Source of the DNA: Rhodobium orientis
GTDB taxonomy: Bacteria > Pseudomonadota > Alphaproteobacteria > Rhizobiales > Rhodobiaceae
Direction: 5' to 3'
DNA length: 64,000 nucleotides
NCBI RefSeq assembly: GCF_003258835.1
Contig: NZ_NPEV01000002.1
Span: 47,981-111,980, forward strand
Shown: piece by piece, positions 37,749 to 45,681 of the stretch
How the letters are laid out: every line of letters starts with the position of its first letter
Numbering within the stretch: position 1 is the first letter of the stretch
The notes under the pieces: model-generated
The model's database searches: none
The model's input: the letters and a program-made list of their open reading frames with translations, nothing else
What the model was told of the DNA's origin: nothing
Position numbers and translations under genes: made by a program

Positions 37749-38744
37749 TCAGGCCGCCTTGTCGGCGTGCAGCACGGACTTGGCCGCGGCCACGATGTCT
37801 GATGTCTGCGGCACCGAGGCCTTTTCCAGTTCCAGATTGAACGGGATCGGCGTGTTCATGCCGGCAACGATCTCCACCGGGGCATCGAGGTCATAAAAGG
37901 CCTCCTGCTGGATGATCGAGGCGATGTCGGAAGCGACGCCGCCGCGACGCACGGCCTCCTGGACGATGACGACGCGGTTGGTCTTGGCGACCGAGGCAAG
38001 GATGGCGTCCTTGTCGAGCGGCACCAGAGTGCGCGGATCGAGGACCTCGGCCGAAATGCCTTCCCCGGCCAGTTGCTCGGCCGCCTCCAGCGTTCGCGGC
38101 ACCATGTTCGACCAGGCGATCAGCGTAACGTCCGTGCCCTCGCGCTTGATGTCGGCCTTGCCGAACTCGATGATCAGTTCGCCCTCCGGCACCATGCCCT
38201 TGGTCATGTAGAGGTGCTTGTGCTCCAGGAACATCACCGGGTCGGGCTGGCGCAGGGCATATTTGAGGAGGCCCTTGGCGTCGTGGGGCGTCGACGGCAT
38301 GACCACGCGAAGGCCGGGGATATGGTAGAAGAGGGCCTCCAGGCTCTGGGAATGCTGGGCCGCGACGCCGCCGCCGGTGCCCCCTTGCGTCCTCAGCACG
38401 AAGGGCACGCGCCCTTCGCCGCCGGTCATCAGCCGAAACTTTGCCGCCTGGTTGACGATCTGGTCCATGCCGAGCATGGCGAAGTCGATATAGAGGATTT
38501 CGACGACCGGTCGCGCATGGGCAATCGCCGCGCCGACGCCGACGCCGATCATGCTGGCCTCGGAAATCGGCGTGTCGCGGACCCGCAGTGCGCCGAACTT
38601 GGCGAGCAGCCCCTCGGTCACCTTGTAGGACCCGCCGCGCTCGGCGATGCCCTCACCGATGATGAAGACCTCGTCGTTCAGCTCCATTTCCTCAAAGAGC
38701 GCTTCCCTGAGGGCTTCGCGGTACATCAGCTCACGGTCAGCCAC
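37749..38744 (-). CDS. 2-oxoacid/acetoin dehydrogenase E1 component, beta subunit
   Basis: A 331-residue thiamine-diphosphate E1 beta subunit. It carries the catalytic Glu region (RVRDTPISEASMIGVGVGAA at ~55-75), the FAMLGMDQIVNQAAKFRLMTGG stretch, the AQHSQSLEALFYHIPGLRVVMPSTP loop and a C-terminal transketolase domain (EVLDPRTLVPLDKDAIL). It pairs with the alpha subunit encoded just upstream. It follows the alpha gene after 66 bases that contain a short hairpin (ACGCCTTTCAAAAAAGGCGC). Confidence 0.93.
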   Translation of the reverse strand: MADRELMYREALREALFEEMELNDEVFIIGEGIAERGGSYKVTEGLLAKFGALRVRDTPISEASMIGVGVGAAIAHARPVVEILYIDFAMLGMDQIVNQAAKFRLMTGGEGRVPFVLRTQGGTGGGVAAQHSQSLEALFYHIPGLRVVMPSTPHDAKGLLKYALRQPDPVMFLEHKHLYMTKGMVPEGELIIEFGKADIKREGTDVTLIAWSNMVPRTLEAAEQLAGEGISAEVLDPRTLVPLDKDAILASVAKTNRVVIVQEAVRRGGVASDIASIIQQEAFYDLDAPVEIVAGMNTPIPFNLELEKASVPQTSDIVAAAKSVLHADKAA

Positions 38745-38810
38745 GTGATCCTCCCCGTTTTTCTTCTTCAGCGCCTTTTTTGAAAGGCGTTCGAGTTGTG
38801 CTCTTTGCGG

Positions 38811-39797
38811 TCAGTAGGCCGAGACGAAGTCCTGGAACTCTTCCACCGAGATCTCGCCGGCAGCCTTGGCCTTTTCGACCGCGGCGTCGAATTCCTGTTG
38901 GATCTCTTCTTCCAGCTTCGCGACCTCCTCAGCCGACATCTTGCCGAGCTTGATGAGGTTGTCGCGGGCGCGGTCCACCGGATCGCGGTCCATGTAGTAT
39001 TTCAGCCGCTCCTCGGGCATGTATTTGCCGGGGTCGTTCACGTGGTGGCCGGAGTGACGGTAGGTCTTGGCCTCGATCAGCACCGGGCCGAGGCCGGAGC
39101 GGCACTTCTTGACCGCATCGAGCACGGTCTCATAGACCAGCAGCGGATCGTTGCCGTCGATCTGGTGGCTTTCCACGCCGATCGCCTCGCCGCGCTTGTA
39201 AAGGTCCGTGTCGCGCGTCGCCTCTTCCAGGGTGGTGGAGACGGCGTACTGGTTGTTCTCGATGATCAGGATGAAGTTGAGGTTCCAGATCGCGGCAAGG
39301 TTCAGGGACTCCAGGAACGTGCCGTTGTTGGTGGCGCCGTCGGTGGTGAAGGTGATGGTGACGGCGTCCGAGCCGCGCACCTGGTTGGCGAGCGCCGCGC
39401 CGACGCCGAGCGGCGTGCCGGCGCCGACGATGCCGTTGGCGCCGAGATTGTTCTTGGTGATGTCGGCGATGTGCATGGAGCCGCCATAGCCCTTGCAGTA
39501 GCCGGTGCGTTTCTGCAGCAGCTCGGCGACCATGCCGTCGATTTCCGCGCCGCGGGCGATGCAATGGCCGTGGCCGCGATGGGTCGAGCCGATATAGTCG
39601 CGGTCCTCGATCGCCGCGCAGGCGCCGGACGCGATGCCTTCCTGACCGAGGGAGGGATGGAAGTAGCCGCGCACCAGGCCCTGGCGATAGAGCTTGATGC
39701 CGCCGCTCTCGAAGGTCCGGATTCGGAAGGCCGTCGTGAAAAGTTTTTCCAAAAGTTCCTTAGGCGGCGTGTTCGACCGCGTATTGTCGGCTGCCAT
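38811..39797 (-). CDS. 2-oxoacid/acetoin dehydrogenase E1 component, alpha subunit
   Basis: 328 residues from the ATG at 39797, chosen because GGGAGG lies 7 bases before it; an in-frame extension upstream lacks such a site. Family hallmarks: YRQGLVRGYFHPSLGQEG, SMHIADITKNNLGANGIVG and the thiamine-diphosphate motif ending NN (FTTDGATNNG to IENNQYA). Most relatives have GDG where this reads TDG, a change at the first Gly of the cofactor motif. The gene is the first of the operon E1a-E1b-E2-E3-aldolase-phosphatase and is divergent from the RpiR regulator. A GAAATTTTC palindrome ~90 bases upstream is a candidate operator. Confidence 0.93.
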   Translation of the reverse strand: MAADNTRSNTPPKELLEKLFTTAFRIRTFESGGIKLYRQGLVRGYFHPSLGQEGIASGACAAIEDRDYIGSTHRGHGHCIARGAEIDGMVAELLQKRTGYCKGYGGSMHIADITKNNLGANGIVGAGTPLGVGAALANQVRGSDAVTITFTTDGATNNGTFLESLNLAAIWNLNFILIIENNQYAVSTTLEEATRDTDLYKRGEAIGVESHQIDGNDPLLVYETVLDAVKKCRSGLGPVLIEAKTYRHSGHHVNDPGKYMPEERLKYYMDRDPVDRARDNLIKLGKMSAEEVAKLEEEIQQEFDAAVEKAKAAGEISVEEFQDFVSAY

Positions 39798-39881
39798 CCC
39801 CGTACCTCCCGGTATTTTCGGCGCATTCGGCCCGTTTTCCGGACCCTGTTTGCAAAATCTATAACGGCGGCTGCCCAAGTT

Positions 39882-39898
39882 GTAAAGAAATTTTCACC
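39882..39898. promoter_or_regulatory. candidate RpiR operator upstream of E1a
   Basis: GTAAAGAAATTTTCACC contains the GAAA-TTTTC core shared with three other sites around this regulator. It is about 90 bases upstream of the E1a start. Binding by the RpiR protein is inferred from position and repetition only. Confidence 0.45.
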
Positions 39899-40110
39899 AG
39901 AAATTGGAGGCCGGTGCATTTCTGCTGACGTGCCGGTGTGTGTGGAACTTTCGTCTTAGGACAAAAGGTGGCTCCAAAGGCCCTGATATAATGCTCCGTA
40001 TTAAAATAAAATATTGAATATAAATGAGAAATCGGTAGTTCGCCGCGATGTAGATATTTTTCCTTGCGCCACGCAAAGTGTATACACGGACCATCGCATC
40101 AACAGCAGGA

Positions 40111-40129
40111 TGTTGAAAAAAATTTTCGA
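40111..40129. promoter_or_regulatory. candidate RpiR operator (autoregulation)
   Basis: TGTTGAAAAAAATTTTCGA is an A/T palindrome (TTGAAAA-TTTTC) nearly identical to the site at 41974-41993 upstream of the solute-binding protein gene. It lies in the divergent gap between the E1a operon and the rpiR gene. Confidence 0.5.
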
Positions 40130-40454
40130 TTTGGTTCGCCGAAAGTTTTCATCATAATCGGTTAACCAAACGCCCGGTCGGCAATCCCCGATGGCCGGGT
40201 CCGAATGCGCCGGGAAAACAAGGGCCTGGTCTCCCGGATCATCGAACAGCGTGCGCCCGCGACAATGTGGGGCGAGGTTTCGCCCTTGCGCGGACGCCGC
40301 GTTCGGGAGAATTCCGTGCCCTGAAGCAAGTGACGTGGCGCGCGCCCGACGGGCGTTCGCTCAGAGTGCCGCGGCGGCGCGACGCGGGGACGGGGGCCGT
40401 GACGTTGCCGGCGACGGTGGCGCCGCAAGGCCCGAAGAAGGAGCGACGGGAGCG

Positions 40455-41339
40455 ATGGAGCCGGTCTCCAAGGACGTTATCGAGCGCATTCAGGAGCGCT
40501 ATCCGGACCTCAGGCGCTCCGAGCGCCTGGTCGCCGACTATCTGCGCGAACACTCCAACAAGCGCCTTGAGATGTCGATCACCGAGTTCGCCGATACCCT
40601 CGGCGTCAGCGAGGCGACGGTGAGCCGGTTCACCCGCGCGCTCGGCTACAAGGGCTTTGCCGACATGAAGCTCTTTCTGGCGGCCGAAAGCGCGGAAAGC
40701 GCGGTCGATCACCGCATCGGCAACATCCCCGTCGCCATGCACGAGACCGATTCGCTGATCGAGACCAGCCGCAAGCTGGTGATGGCGCTTTCCTCGGCCA
40801 TGGGCGAGACCCAGAAGCTGCTCGACCACGCCAGCATCCAGGCCGCCGTCAGCGCCGTCATCAACGCCAAGGAAGTGCTGTTCATGGGCGTCGGCGGCGC
40901 CGCGGCCGTCTGCGACGAGGCCGCCCACCTGCTTCTGAAGGCCGGCGTTCACGCCATCAGCCACGCCGACGGCTACACCCAGATCATCGCGGCAACGACC
41001 GCGAACGAATCGACCACCGTCTTCGGCGTCTCGCATACGGGAATGACCGACACGGTGGCGAACGCGCTGACGACCGCCCGCGCCAACAAGGCAAAGACGA
41101 TCTGCATCACGTCGGGCCCCGACTCGCCCGTCGGCAAGGCCGGTGAGATTGCCCTCGTCACCTGGCACCACGAGGCCGAGCAGATCCCGCTCTATGGCGA
41201 CTTCCTTGAGGGCCGGATGTGCCAGCTTTATATCATCTACCTGATTTATCTGGGCGTTCTGTTCCAGACCGGCGCCGACTCCCGCGACGCCCTGGAGGCG
41301 ACGGCCGCCAATCTGGCGAAGTTTTATCTGCAGAAGTAG
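40455..41339 (+). CDS. RpiR/MurR-family transcriptional regulator
   Basis: 294 residues from the ATG at 40455, preceded by AAGGAG and GGGAG; longer in-frame starts would add an unconserved Ala/Arg-rich extension. An N-terminal helix-turn-helix of the RpiR type covers ~1-80 (RYPDLRRSERLVADYLREH, MSITEFADTLGVSEATVSRFTRALGYKGFADMK split over 33-65). A C-terminal SIS sugar-phosphate isomerase-like domain (~120-255; VLFMGVGGAAAVCDEAAHLLLKAG, FGVSHTG) should bind a phosphorylated sugar. It lies between the divergent dehydrogenase/aldolase operon and the ABC transporter/kinase operon. It is the obvious candidate regulator of both, responding to a sugar phosphate from the pathway. Confidence 0.9.
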   Translation: MEPVSKDVIERIQERYPDLRRSERLVADYLREHSNKRLEMSITEFADTLGVSEATVSRFTRALGYKGFADMKLFLAAESAESAVDHRIGNIPVAMHETDSLIETSRKLVMALSSAMGETQKLLDHASIQAAVSAVINAKEVLFMGVGGAAAVCDEAAHLLLKAGVHAISHADGYTQIIAATTANESTTVFGVSHTGMTDTVANALTTARANKAKTICITSGPDSPVGKAGEIALVTWHHEAEQIPLYGDFLEGRMCQLYIIYLIYLGVLFQTGADSRDALEATAANLAKFYLQK

Positions 41340-41373
41340 GGGGCGAGTCTGTTTGCGGTTCGTGCGGCCTTAT

Positions 41374-41480
41374 GGGTTGCCGCGTCGGCCTGACGGCCTC
41401 CTCGCAATGACGCTGAAAAACCTCGGGAATTTCCGTTGTCATTGCGAGCGAAGCGAAGCAATCCAGCACCCGGGTGCTGG
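41374..41480. repeat. palindromic intergenic repeat (CATTGCGAGCGAAGCGAAGCAATCC type)
   Basis: The right arm GTCATTGCGAGCGAAGCGAAGCAATCC (41438-41464) is imperfectly mirrored by the left arm ending CTCCTCGCAATGAC (41374-41411). An 18-bp perfect palindrome CCAGCACCCGGGTGCTGG follows at 41463-41480. The right arm is a sequence type that recurs as dispersed intergenic repeats in many proteobacterial genomes. It encodes nothing. Confidence 0.75.
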
Positions 41481-41534
41481 CTACAACGCAATGCGCCGCT
41501 TAGAGGGCCTCCGCCATCGGCCACACCCTCAGCC

Positions 41535-41702
41535 GTCACCCCGGGCTTGGCCAGGGGCCCATTGCCCTTGTCCTCACGGTATGCCGCTAACGGGCAGGGT
41601 TCTGCGCCTGCGTGGGCAAGGCCCGTGAAGGCGTTGCGATGGCATACCGTGTTGAGAGGGGCATTGGATCTCGGCTCTCCGCTGCGCTCCGGCCGGGATG
41701 GC
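41535..41702. repeat. nested inverted repeat, MITE-like
   Basis: The outer arms CACCCCGGGCTTGGCC and GGCCGGGATGG enclose an inner pair, CACGGTATGCC (41575-41585) and GGCATACCGTG (41641-41651). The pattern (CCCCGGGCTTGGCC...GGATCTCGGCTCTCCGC) resembles non-autonomous dispersed repeats of Rhizobiales. No transposase or target duplication is visible. Confidence 0.6.
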
Positions 41703-41916
41703 GCCGAGGTAGTGTCGCCGGCGCTTCAGCCCTCTGCCTCCGCTCACCCATGAAAACGATTTTCCTGGATCGGCGCCCTCAAAACGCGTCCGAAGCGCGC
41801 CGGGAGCGCATCCTGTGAATACACGAACAGAGAATTTTTAGCGCCAAAAACCCCTTTTAAATGAGGCATCTAAGCCCAAGCGCCGATTTTGTCATAACAA
41901 GTTTCGATCAAATCTG

Positions 41917-41945
41917 TTGACAGCCAGAACAAAATGGCGAAAATT
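41917..41945 (+). promoter_or_regulatory. candidate housekeeping promoter of the ABC transporter operon
   Basis: A perfect -35 box TTGACA (41917-41922) is followed after 17 bases by AAAATT at the -10 position. The -10 lies inside the GCGAAAATTTTC palindrome, so a repressor bound there would block the promoter. Start codon of the operon at 42030. Confidence 0.5.
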
Positions 41946-41950
41946 TTCAA
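41935..41950. promoter_or_regulatory. candidate RpiR operator 1 of the ABC operon
   Basis: TGGCGAAAATTTTCAA holds the perfect palindrome GAAAATTTTC and overlaps the proposed -10 box. It matches the other sites around the RpiR gene. Confidence 0.5.
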
Positions 41951-41973
41951 CATAAAAAGAAATTGCTGATCCA

Positions 41974-41993
41974 CCTTGAAAAAAATTATCGCG
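41974..41993. promoter_or_regulatory. candidate RpiR operator 2 of the ABC operon
   Basis: CCTTGAAAAAAATTATCGCG is almost identical to TTGAAAAAAATTTTCGA in front of rpiR. It lies about 35 bases upstream of the solute-binding protein start. Confidence 0.5.
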
Positions 41994-42029
41994 AGGGTGG
42001 CGCGTCGGCTCAGCTAGGGAGGAAAGTCG

Positions 42030-43556
42030 ATGTTCTATATACCGAAGAATTCCGTCCACAAGACCGTTTCCCGCCGCAAGTTCCTGGAGCTTGGCGGCGG
42101 TACCGCGGCCGCCCTCGGCATCGGCTCGATGACCGTCGGCCTCGGCACCGTGATTACCCGCACGCCGGTCAGCGCCGCCTCGTCCGAAGACGCCAAGTGG
42201 CGCCAGTACGAAGGCACCAAGCTGGTCTTCATGTCGGAGAACACGCCGCCGTCCTTCGCCATCCGCGACAACATCAAGGCGTTCTACGATCTCACCGGCA
42301 TCGAGGTGGAGATCATCACCGACGGCCTGCCGATCGTCCAGCAGAAGGTCGGCATCGACCTGCGCGGCGGCAATTCCGACTTCGCGCTCTCCTATGTCCA
42401 GGACAAGCCGATCGGCGCCCCGTTCGCCGACTTCTATTCGGATCTGACGCCGCTGCTCGGCGACGAGACCCTGCCGCAGGATCCGGAAGGCTACGGCCGC
42501 GACGCCTGGTTCGAGAACTTCCTCGACGTCTGCGGCGTCTATTACGACCGCGACCGGCTGATCGCCCTGCCGTACGACTCCGCGGTCGCCTGCACCTTCT
42601 ACCGCCAGGACCTCTACGAGAAATATTCCAAAGAGTTCGAGGCCGAATACGGCTACCGCCTGGAATACACCAAGGACTCCACCTGGCAGAACGTTCTGGA
42701 CTTCGCCACCTTCTTCAAGAAGCTGCGCGATGGCGGCGAGGACGTGCCCTACGGCTACGCCCAGCACAACGGCAACTTCACCTGGACGACCCAGCTCGAC
42801 ATCCAGCGCATGCAGTTCGCCAACGGCCGCTGGATCGACTTCGACATCGACGACAAGCTCGGCTCGCGTGAGCCCGGCCCGTGCAACTGGGGCGACGAAC
42901 AGTCGGTCCTGATCATGGAGAAGTTCAAGGCGCTCGGCGACGTCAGCCATCCGGACAACCTCGCCAACGGCACCCTGGAACTGAACACGGTCTACCAGTC
43001 CGGCCAGATCGCCATGCAGGTCCAGTACCACGAGTTCGCCGCCTCGGTGGAGAACGCCGAGACCTCGGTCGCGGCCGGCGGCAAGACCGCCTACGCCCCG
43101 TGCCCGAAGGGCGCGCCGGACTGGATCGTCAATGGCGGCGACGCCGTCAACGGCACCAATTGCGGCATCGGCGGCATCGGCATCAACGGCAACGCCTCGG
43201 AAGACGTCAAGCGCGCGGCCTACATCTTCGCCATCTGGGCAACGTCCAAGAACACCCAGTTCGACGTCCTGAAGGGCGTCGGCGGCACGCCGACCCGCAA
43301 GTCGGTGATGGACATCCCGGAGGTCCAGAAGGCCCGCACCCGGCCGACGGACATGCCGAACGCGCTGACCTTCGATGCGGTCTATGATTTCGGCATCAAG
43401 GACCCGCACTTCGTGCTCGGCCCGAAGATCCCCGAGGCCAACGAGTATCACAACATCGTTGCCGCGGAATCGCAGAACTGCCTTGCCGGCCGCACCACGC
43501 CGCAAGAGGCCTGCGCCACGATCAAGCAGCAGATCGACAATCTGAACGGCGTCTGA
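42030..43556 (+). CDS. ABC transporter extracellular solute-binding protein, Tat-exported
   Basis: A 508-residue family 1 (sugar type) solute-binding protein. The N-terminus has a twin-arginine motif SRRKFLELGG at 14-23 and a hydrophobic segment ending TPVSAASS, so a folded or cofactor-dependent export through Tat is likely. The mature part shows features of carbohydrate-binding proteins (ENTPPSFAIRDNIKAFYDLTGIEVE split, ALPYDSAVACTFYRQDLYEKY, GIGGIGINGNASEDVKRAAYIFAIWATS split). A GGGAGGAAAG ribosome binding site precedes the ATG. It is the first gene of the transporter operon, followed by a hairpin and two permease genes. The sugar or polyol bound is unknown. Confidence 0.9.
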   Translation: MFYIPKNSVHKTVSRRKFLELGGGTAAALGIGSMTVGLGTVITRTPVSAASSEDAKWRQYEGTKLVFMSENTPPSFAIRDNIKAFYDLTGIEVEIITDGLPIVQQKVGIDLRGGNSDFALSYVQDKPIGAPFADFYSDLTPLLGDETLPQDPEGYGRDAWFENFLDVCGVYYDRDRLIALPYDSAVACTFYRQDLYEKYSKEFEAEYGYRLEYTKDSTWQNVLDFATFFKKLRDGGEDVPYGYAQHNGNFTWTTQLDIQRMQFANGRWIDFDIDDKLGSREPGPCNWGDEQSVLIMEKFKALGDVSHPDNLANGTLELNTVYQSGQIAMQVQYHEFAASVENAETSVAAGGKTAYAPCPKGAPDWIVNGGDAVNGTNCGIGGIGINGNASEDVKRAAYIFAIWATSKNTQFDVLKGVGGTPTRKSVMDIPEVQKARTRPTDMPNALTFDAVYDFGIKDPHFVLGPKIPEANEYHNIVAAESQNCLAGRTTPQEACATIKQQIDNLNGV

Positions 43557-43578
43557 GCGCCGCCGGTTCGAGGATCGA

Positions 43579-43601
43579 TGCCGGGGGCCTTGGCTCCCGG
43601 C
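43579..43601 (+). terminator. hairpin between solute-binding protein and permease genes
   Basis: TGCCGGGGGCC pairs with GGCTCCCGGC around a 2-base loop. With no long T-run it is more likely an attenuating or mRNA-stabilising stem that raises the yield of the binding protein relative to the permeases, as is common in ABC operons. Confidence 0.5.
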
Positions 43602-43659
43602 GTCCTTTGGCCAGTTTCCCCGTTTTCAAGTGCCAAACGGCCCTGTCTGCGAGAGCGTC

Positions 43660-44661
43660 ATGCAGAAAACACTCCGTGCGAAACGTGCGTCCTTCAGCGC
43701 GATCGAGGAAGATCACGGCTATGCCGCGCGCCGGCTCGACTACGGGCCGGGCGCGCTCAACGAGGAGCCGAAGCGCCGCTACCACATCCTGTTGATGGCG
43801 CCGGCCATCCTGACGCTCGCGGCCATCACCATCTACCCGTTCTTCTGGCTCATCTATATGAGCCTGCACAAGGTCTCGGTCGCCCGCTCCGACCGCTGGG
43901 TCGGTCTCGACAACTACGCGCGGCTCTTCGGCGACGTCAAATACACCGACGGCTGGCTGCTGCTTGTGAAGTATTCGGCCCTGTGCCTGACGCTGGAAAT
44001 CCTCATCGGCGTCGTGCTCGCCGTCATCCTCAACGGCTCGCGCTTCGAAAAGGTCCTGGTGACCGTCTTCCTGATGCCGATGATGATGTCGCCGGTCGTG
44101 GCCGGCCTCGTCTGGTACTACCTCTATAACGGCACGTTCGGCTGGTATCACTGGCTGTTCCAGAGCATCGGCATCCTCGGCGAAACCTCGATCCTCGCCG
44201 ACATCGACACCGCCATGTGGGGCCTCGTCATCGTAGATGTCTGGCAGTGGACGCCGCTGATCACGCTGATCACGCTGGCCGGCCTGAAGCGCGTCCCCCA
44301 GGATCAGCTCGAGGCCAACATGGTCGATGGCGCCGGCTCCCTGCGCAATTTCTTTACCGTCTCGCTGCCCAACATCTACCCCTTCCTGCTGATCGCCATC
44401 CTATTGCGGTTCATGGACAATTTCCGGTTCATCGACCACATCCTGGTGCTCACGGGCGGCGGGCCGGGCAACGCCACGCGCATCCTGCCGGTCTACCTGT
44501 TCGACGTCTCGTTCCAGTTCTTCAAGCTCGGACGCGGCGCCGCCATCGCCTTCACGCTGCTCATCGTGACCATCGTGCTCGGCCTCATCCTGGTGCGCAT
44601 CTTCGACGATCCGAAAAAGCAGGTCGCCAGCGGCGAAGCCGGCGAAACGACGGACGACTAG
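43660..44661 (+). CDS. ABC sugar transporter permease (MalF-like)
   Basis: 333 residues from the ATG at 43660 (a GTG 30 bases upstream is possible). It has six predicted transmembrane helices and the EAA loop seen as QLEANMVDGAGSLRNFFTVSLP at ~220-240, which contacts the ATPase. The cytoplasmic N-terminal ~45 residues are charged, followed by a first helix HILLMAPAILTLAAITIYPFF. It pairs with the permease encoded next. Operon member between the Tat-exported binding protein and the second permease. Confidence 0.92.
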   Translation: MQKTLRAKRASFSAIEEDHGYAARRLDYGPGALNEEPKRRYHILLMAPAILTLAAITIYPFFWLIYMSLHKVSVARSDRWVGLDNYARLFGDVKYTDGWLLLVKYSALCLTLEILIGVVLAVILNGSRFEKVLVTVFLMPMMMSPVVAGLVWYYLYNGTFGWYHWLFQSIGILGETSILADIDTAMWGLVIVDVWQWTPLITLITLAGLKRVPQDQLEANMVDGAGSLRNFFTVSLPNIYPFLLIAILLRFMDNFRFIDHILVLTGGGPGNATRILPVYLFDVSFQFFKLGRGAAIAFTLLIVTIVLGLILVRIFDDPKKQVASGEAGETTDD

Positions 44662-44674
44662 GCCCAAGGAACGG

Positions 44675-44712
44675 GGCCAAAGAGTAGGCCAAAAGAACCG
44701 GCCAAAAGAGTA
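44675..44712 (+). repeat. three short tandem repeats GGCCAAAAGA(G/A)
   Basis: Three copies of a 12-13-base unit (GGCCAAAGAGTA, GGCCAAAAGAACC, GGCCAAAAGAGTA) fill the gap between the two permease genes, just before AGGAAAGG, the apparent ribosome binding site. It is probably a slippage product; it may affect translation of the downstream permease. Confidence 0.6.
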
Positions 44713-44729
44713 GGAAAGGCTGACAGCAA

Positions 44730-45608
44730 ATGGCATCCCGCGAAATCGTCCAGTATGACAGCGGCCTGTCGCGCGTCTTCAAGGTGCTCGCCCAGGTCTT
44801 CCTGGTCGTCTACCTGATCTGGACCGTGTCGCCCTTCATCATCATGGTCGGCTCGTCCATGAAGGACCTCCTGGAGGCCTTCACCCTGCCGCGGGTCGGC
44901 GACTGGCTCGGTGCGCTGTCGTTCTTCGACTTCTCGCCAACCTTCAAGCACTATGTGGCGCTGTTCGCCGAGGAGAACTTCGGCGCCTACCTCACCAACA
45001 GCCTGATCGCCTCGGTCGGCTCGGCGCTCGTTGCCGTCGTGCTCGGCACTTCCTGCGCCTACTCCATGTCGCGCTACCAGTTCCGCGGCAAGAAGGACGT
45101 CTTCTTCTGGATCATCTCCACCCGCATGGCGCCGGTGGTCGCGGTTATCGTGCCGCTTTACGCGATCTTCCGCTCGTTCGGCCTCGTCGGCACCCTGCCG
45201 GGCCTGATCCTTGCCTATACGACGTTCAACCTGCCGTTCGCGATCTGGATGCTGAAGGGCTTCTTCGACAACGTGCCCTACGCCATCGAGGAGGCGGCCC
45301 AGTGCGACGGCGCCACCCGCCTGCAGGCGACGATGCAGATCCTGCCGCTCGTCGCCCCCGGCATCGGCGCCTTCCTGGTGCTGTGCATCCTGTTTGCCTG
45401 GAACGACTTCCTGTTCGCCACCATCATCGGCAGCGGCGGCGCCAAGACCCTTCCGGTCGCCACCAAGGAGTTGATCCAGCCGCAGAACGTGCAGTGGGGC
45501 AAGATCATGGCCGCCGGCGTCGTCACCACCGCGCCGATGATGCTGCTCGGCCTCCTGATCCGCCGCTACCTCGTCGCCGGCCTCACCATGGGCGCGGTCA
45601 AGGAATGA
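44730..45608 (+). CDS. ABC sugar transporter permease (MalG-like)
   Basis: A 292-residue inner-membrane permease with six predicted helices. The EAA motif reads EEAAQCDGATRLQATMQILPLVAPG, split over ~188-212, the docking site for the ATPase. The helix VFLVVYLIWTVSPFIIMVGS is at ~17-36. The start ATG follows AGGAAAGG at an ordinary spacing. It forms the heterodimeric channel with the preceding permease. Confidence 0.93.
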   Translation: MASREIVQYDSGLSRVFKVLAQVFLVVYLIWTVSPFIIMVGSSMKDLLEAFTLPRVGDWLGALSFFDFSPTFKHYVALFAEENFGAYLTNSLIASVGSALVAVVLGTSCAYSMSRYQFRGKKDVFFWIISTRMAPVVAVIVPLYAIFRSFGLVGTLPGLILAYTTFNLPFAIWMLKGFFDNVPYAIEEAAQCDGATRLQATMQILPLVAPGIGAFLVLCILFAWNDFLFATIIGSGGAKTLPVATKELIQPQNVQWGKIMAAGVVTTAPMMLLGLLIRRYLVAGLTMGAVKE

Positions 45609-45681
45609 CGGCCGAAGAATAACCCTCCGGAGAAACGCTGCCGGCAAACCCGGCCAAGACCCAAGTAAAGGCACAACTGCA

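Larger units (their letters stand above)
39798..40454. other. intergenic regulatory region between E1a operon and rpiR
   Basis: A gap of 657 bases between divergent genes, AT-rich from about 39860 to 40170 in an otherwise GC-rich region. It holds two AT-rich palindromes proposed as RpiR operators (39882-39898 and 40111-40129). The rest up to 40454 is GC-rich; open frames there lack convincing codon bias or a ribosome binding site, and I do not call a gene. Confidence 0.6.
41340..42029. other. intergenic region with palindromic repeats and the ABC operon promoter
   Basis: A gap of 690 bases. The left part (41374-41702) is filled with dispersed palindromic repeats, described separately. The segment 41710-41880 shows nothing I recognise. 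The last ~115 bases are AT-rich and hold a promoter-like element and two RpiR-site candidates before the solute-binding protein gene. Confidence 0.6.

Noticed and set aside
39894..40094. Minus-strand open frame of 66 codons in the E1a-rpiR gap
   Set aside because: No ribosome binding site and no recognisable motif, in an AT-rich regulatory stretch containing operator-like sites.
40191..40454. Longer N-terminus for the RpiR regulator
   Set aside because: The extra 88 residues are Arg/Ala/Gly-rich and unlike the family; the ATG at 40455 has a ribosome binding site and starts at the usual position before the HTH.
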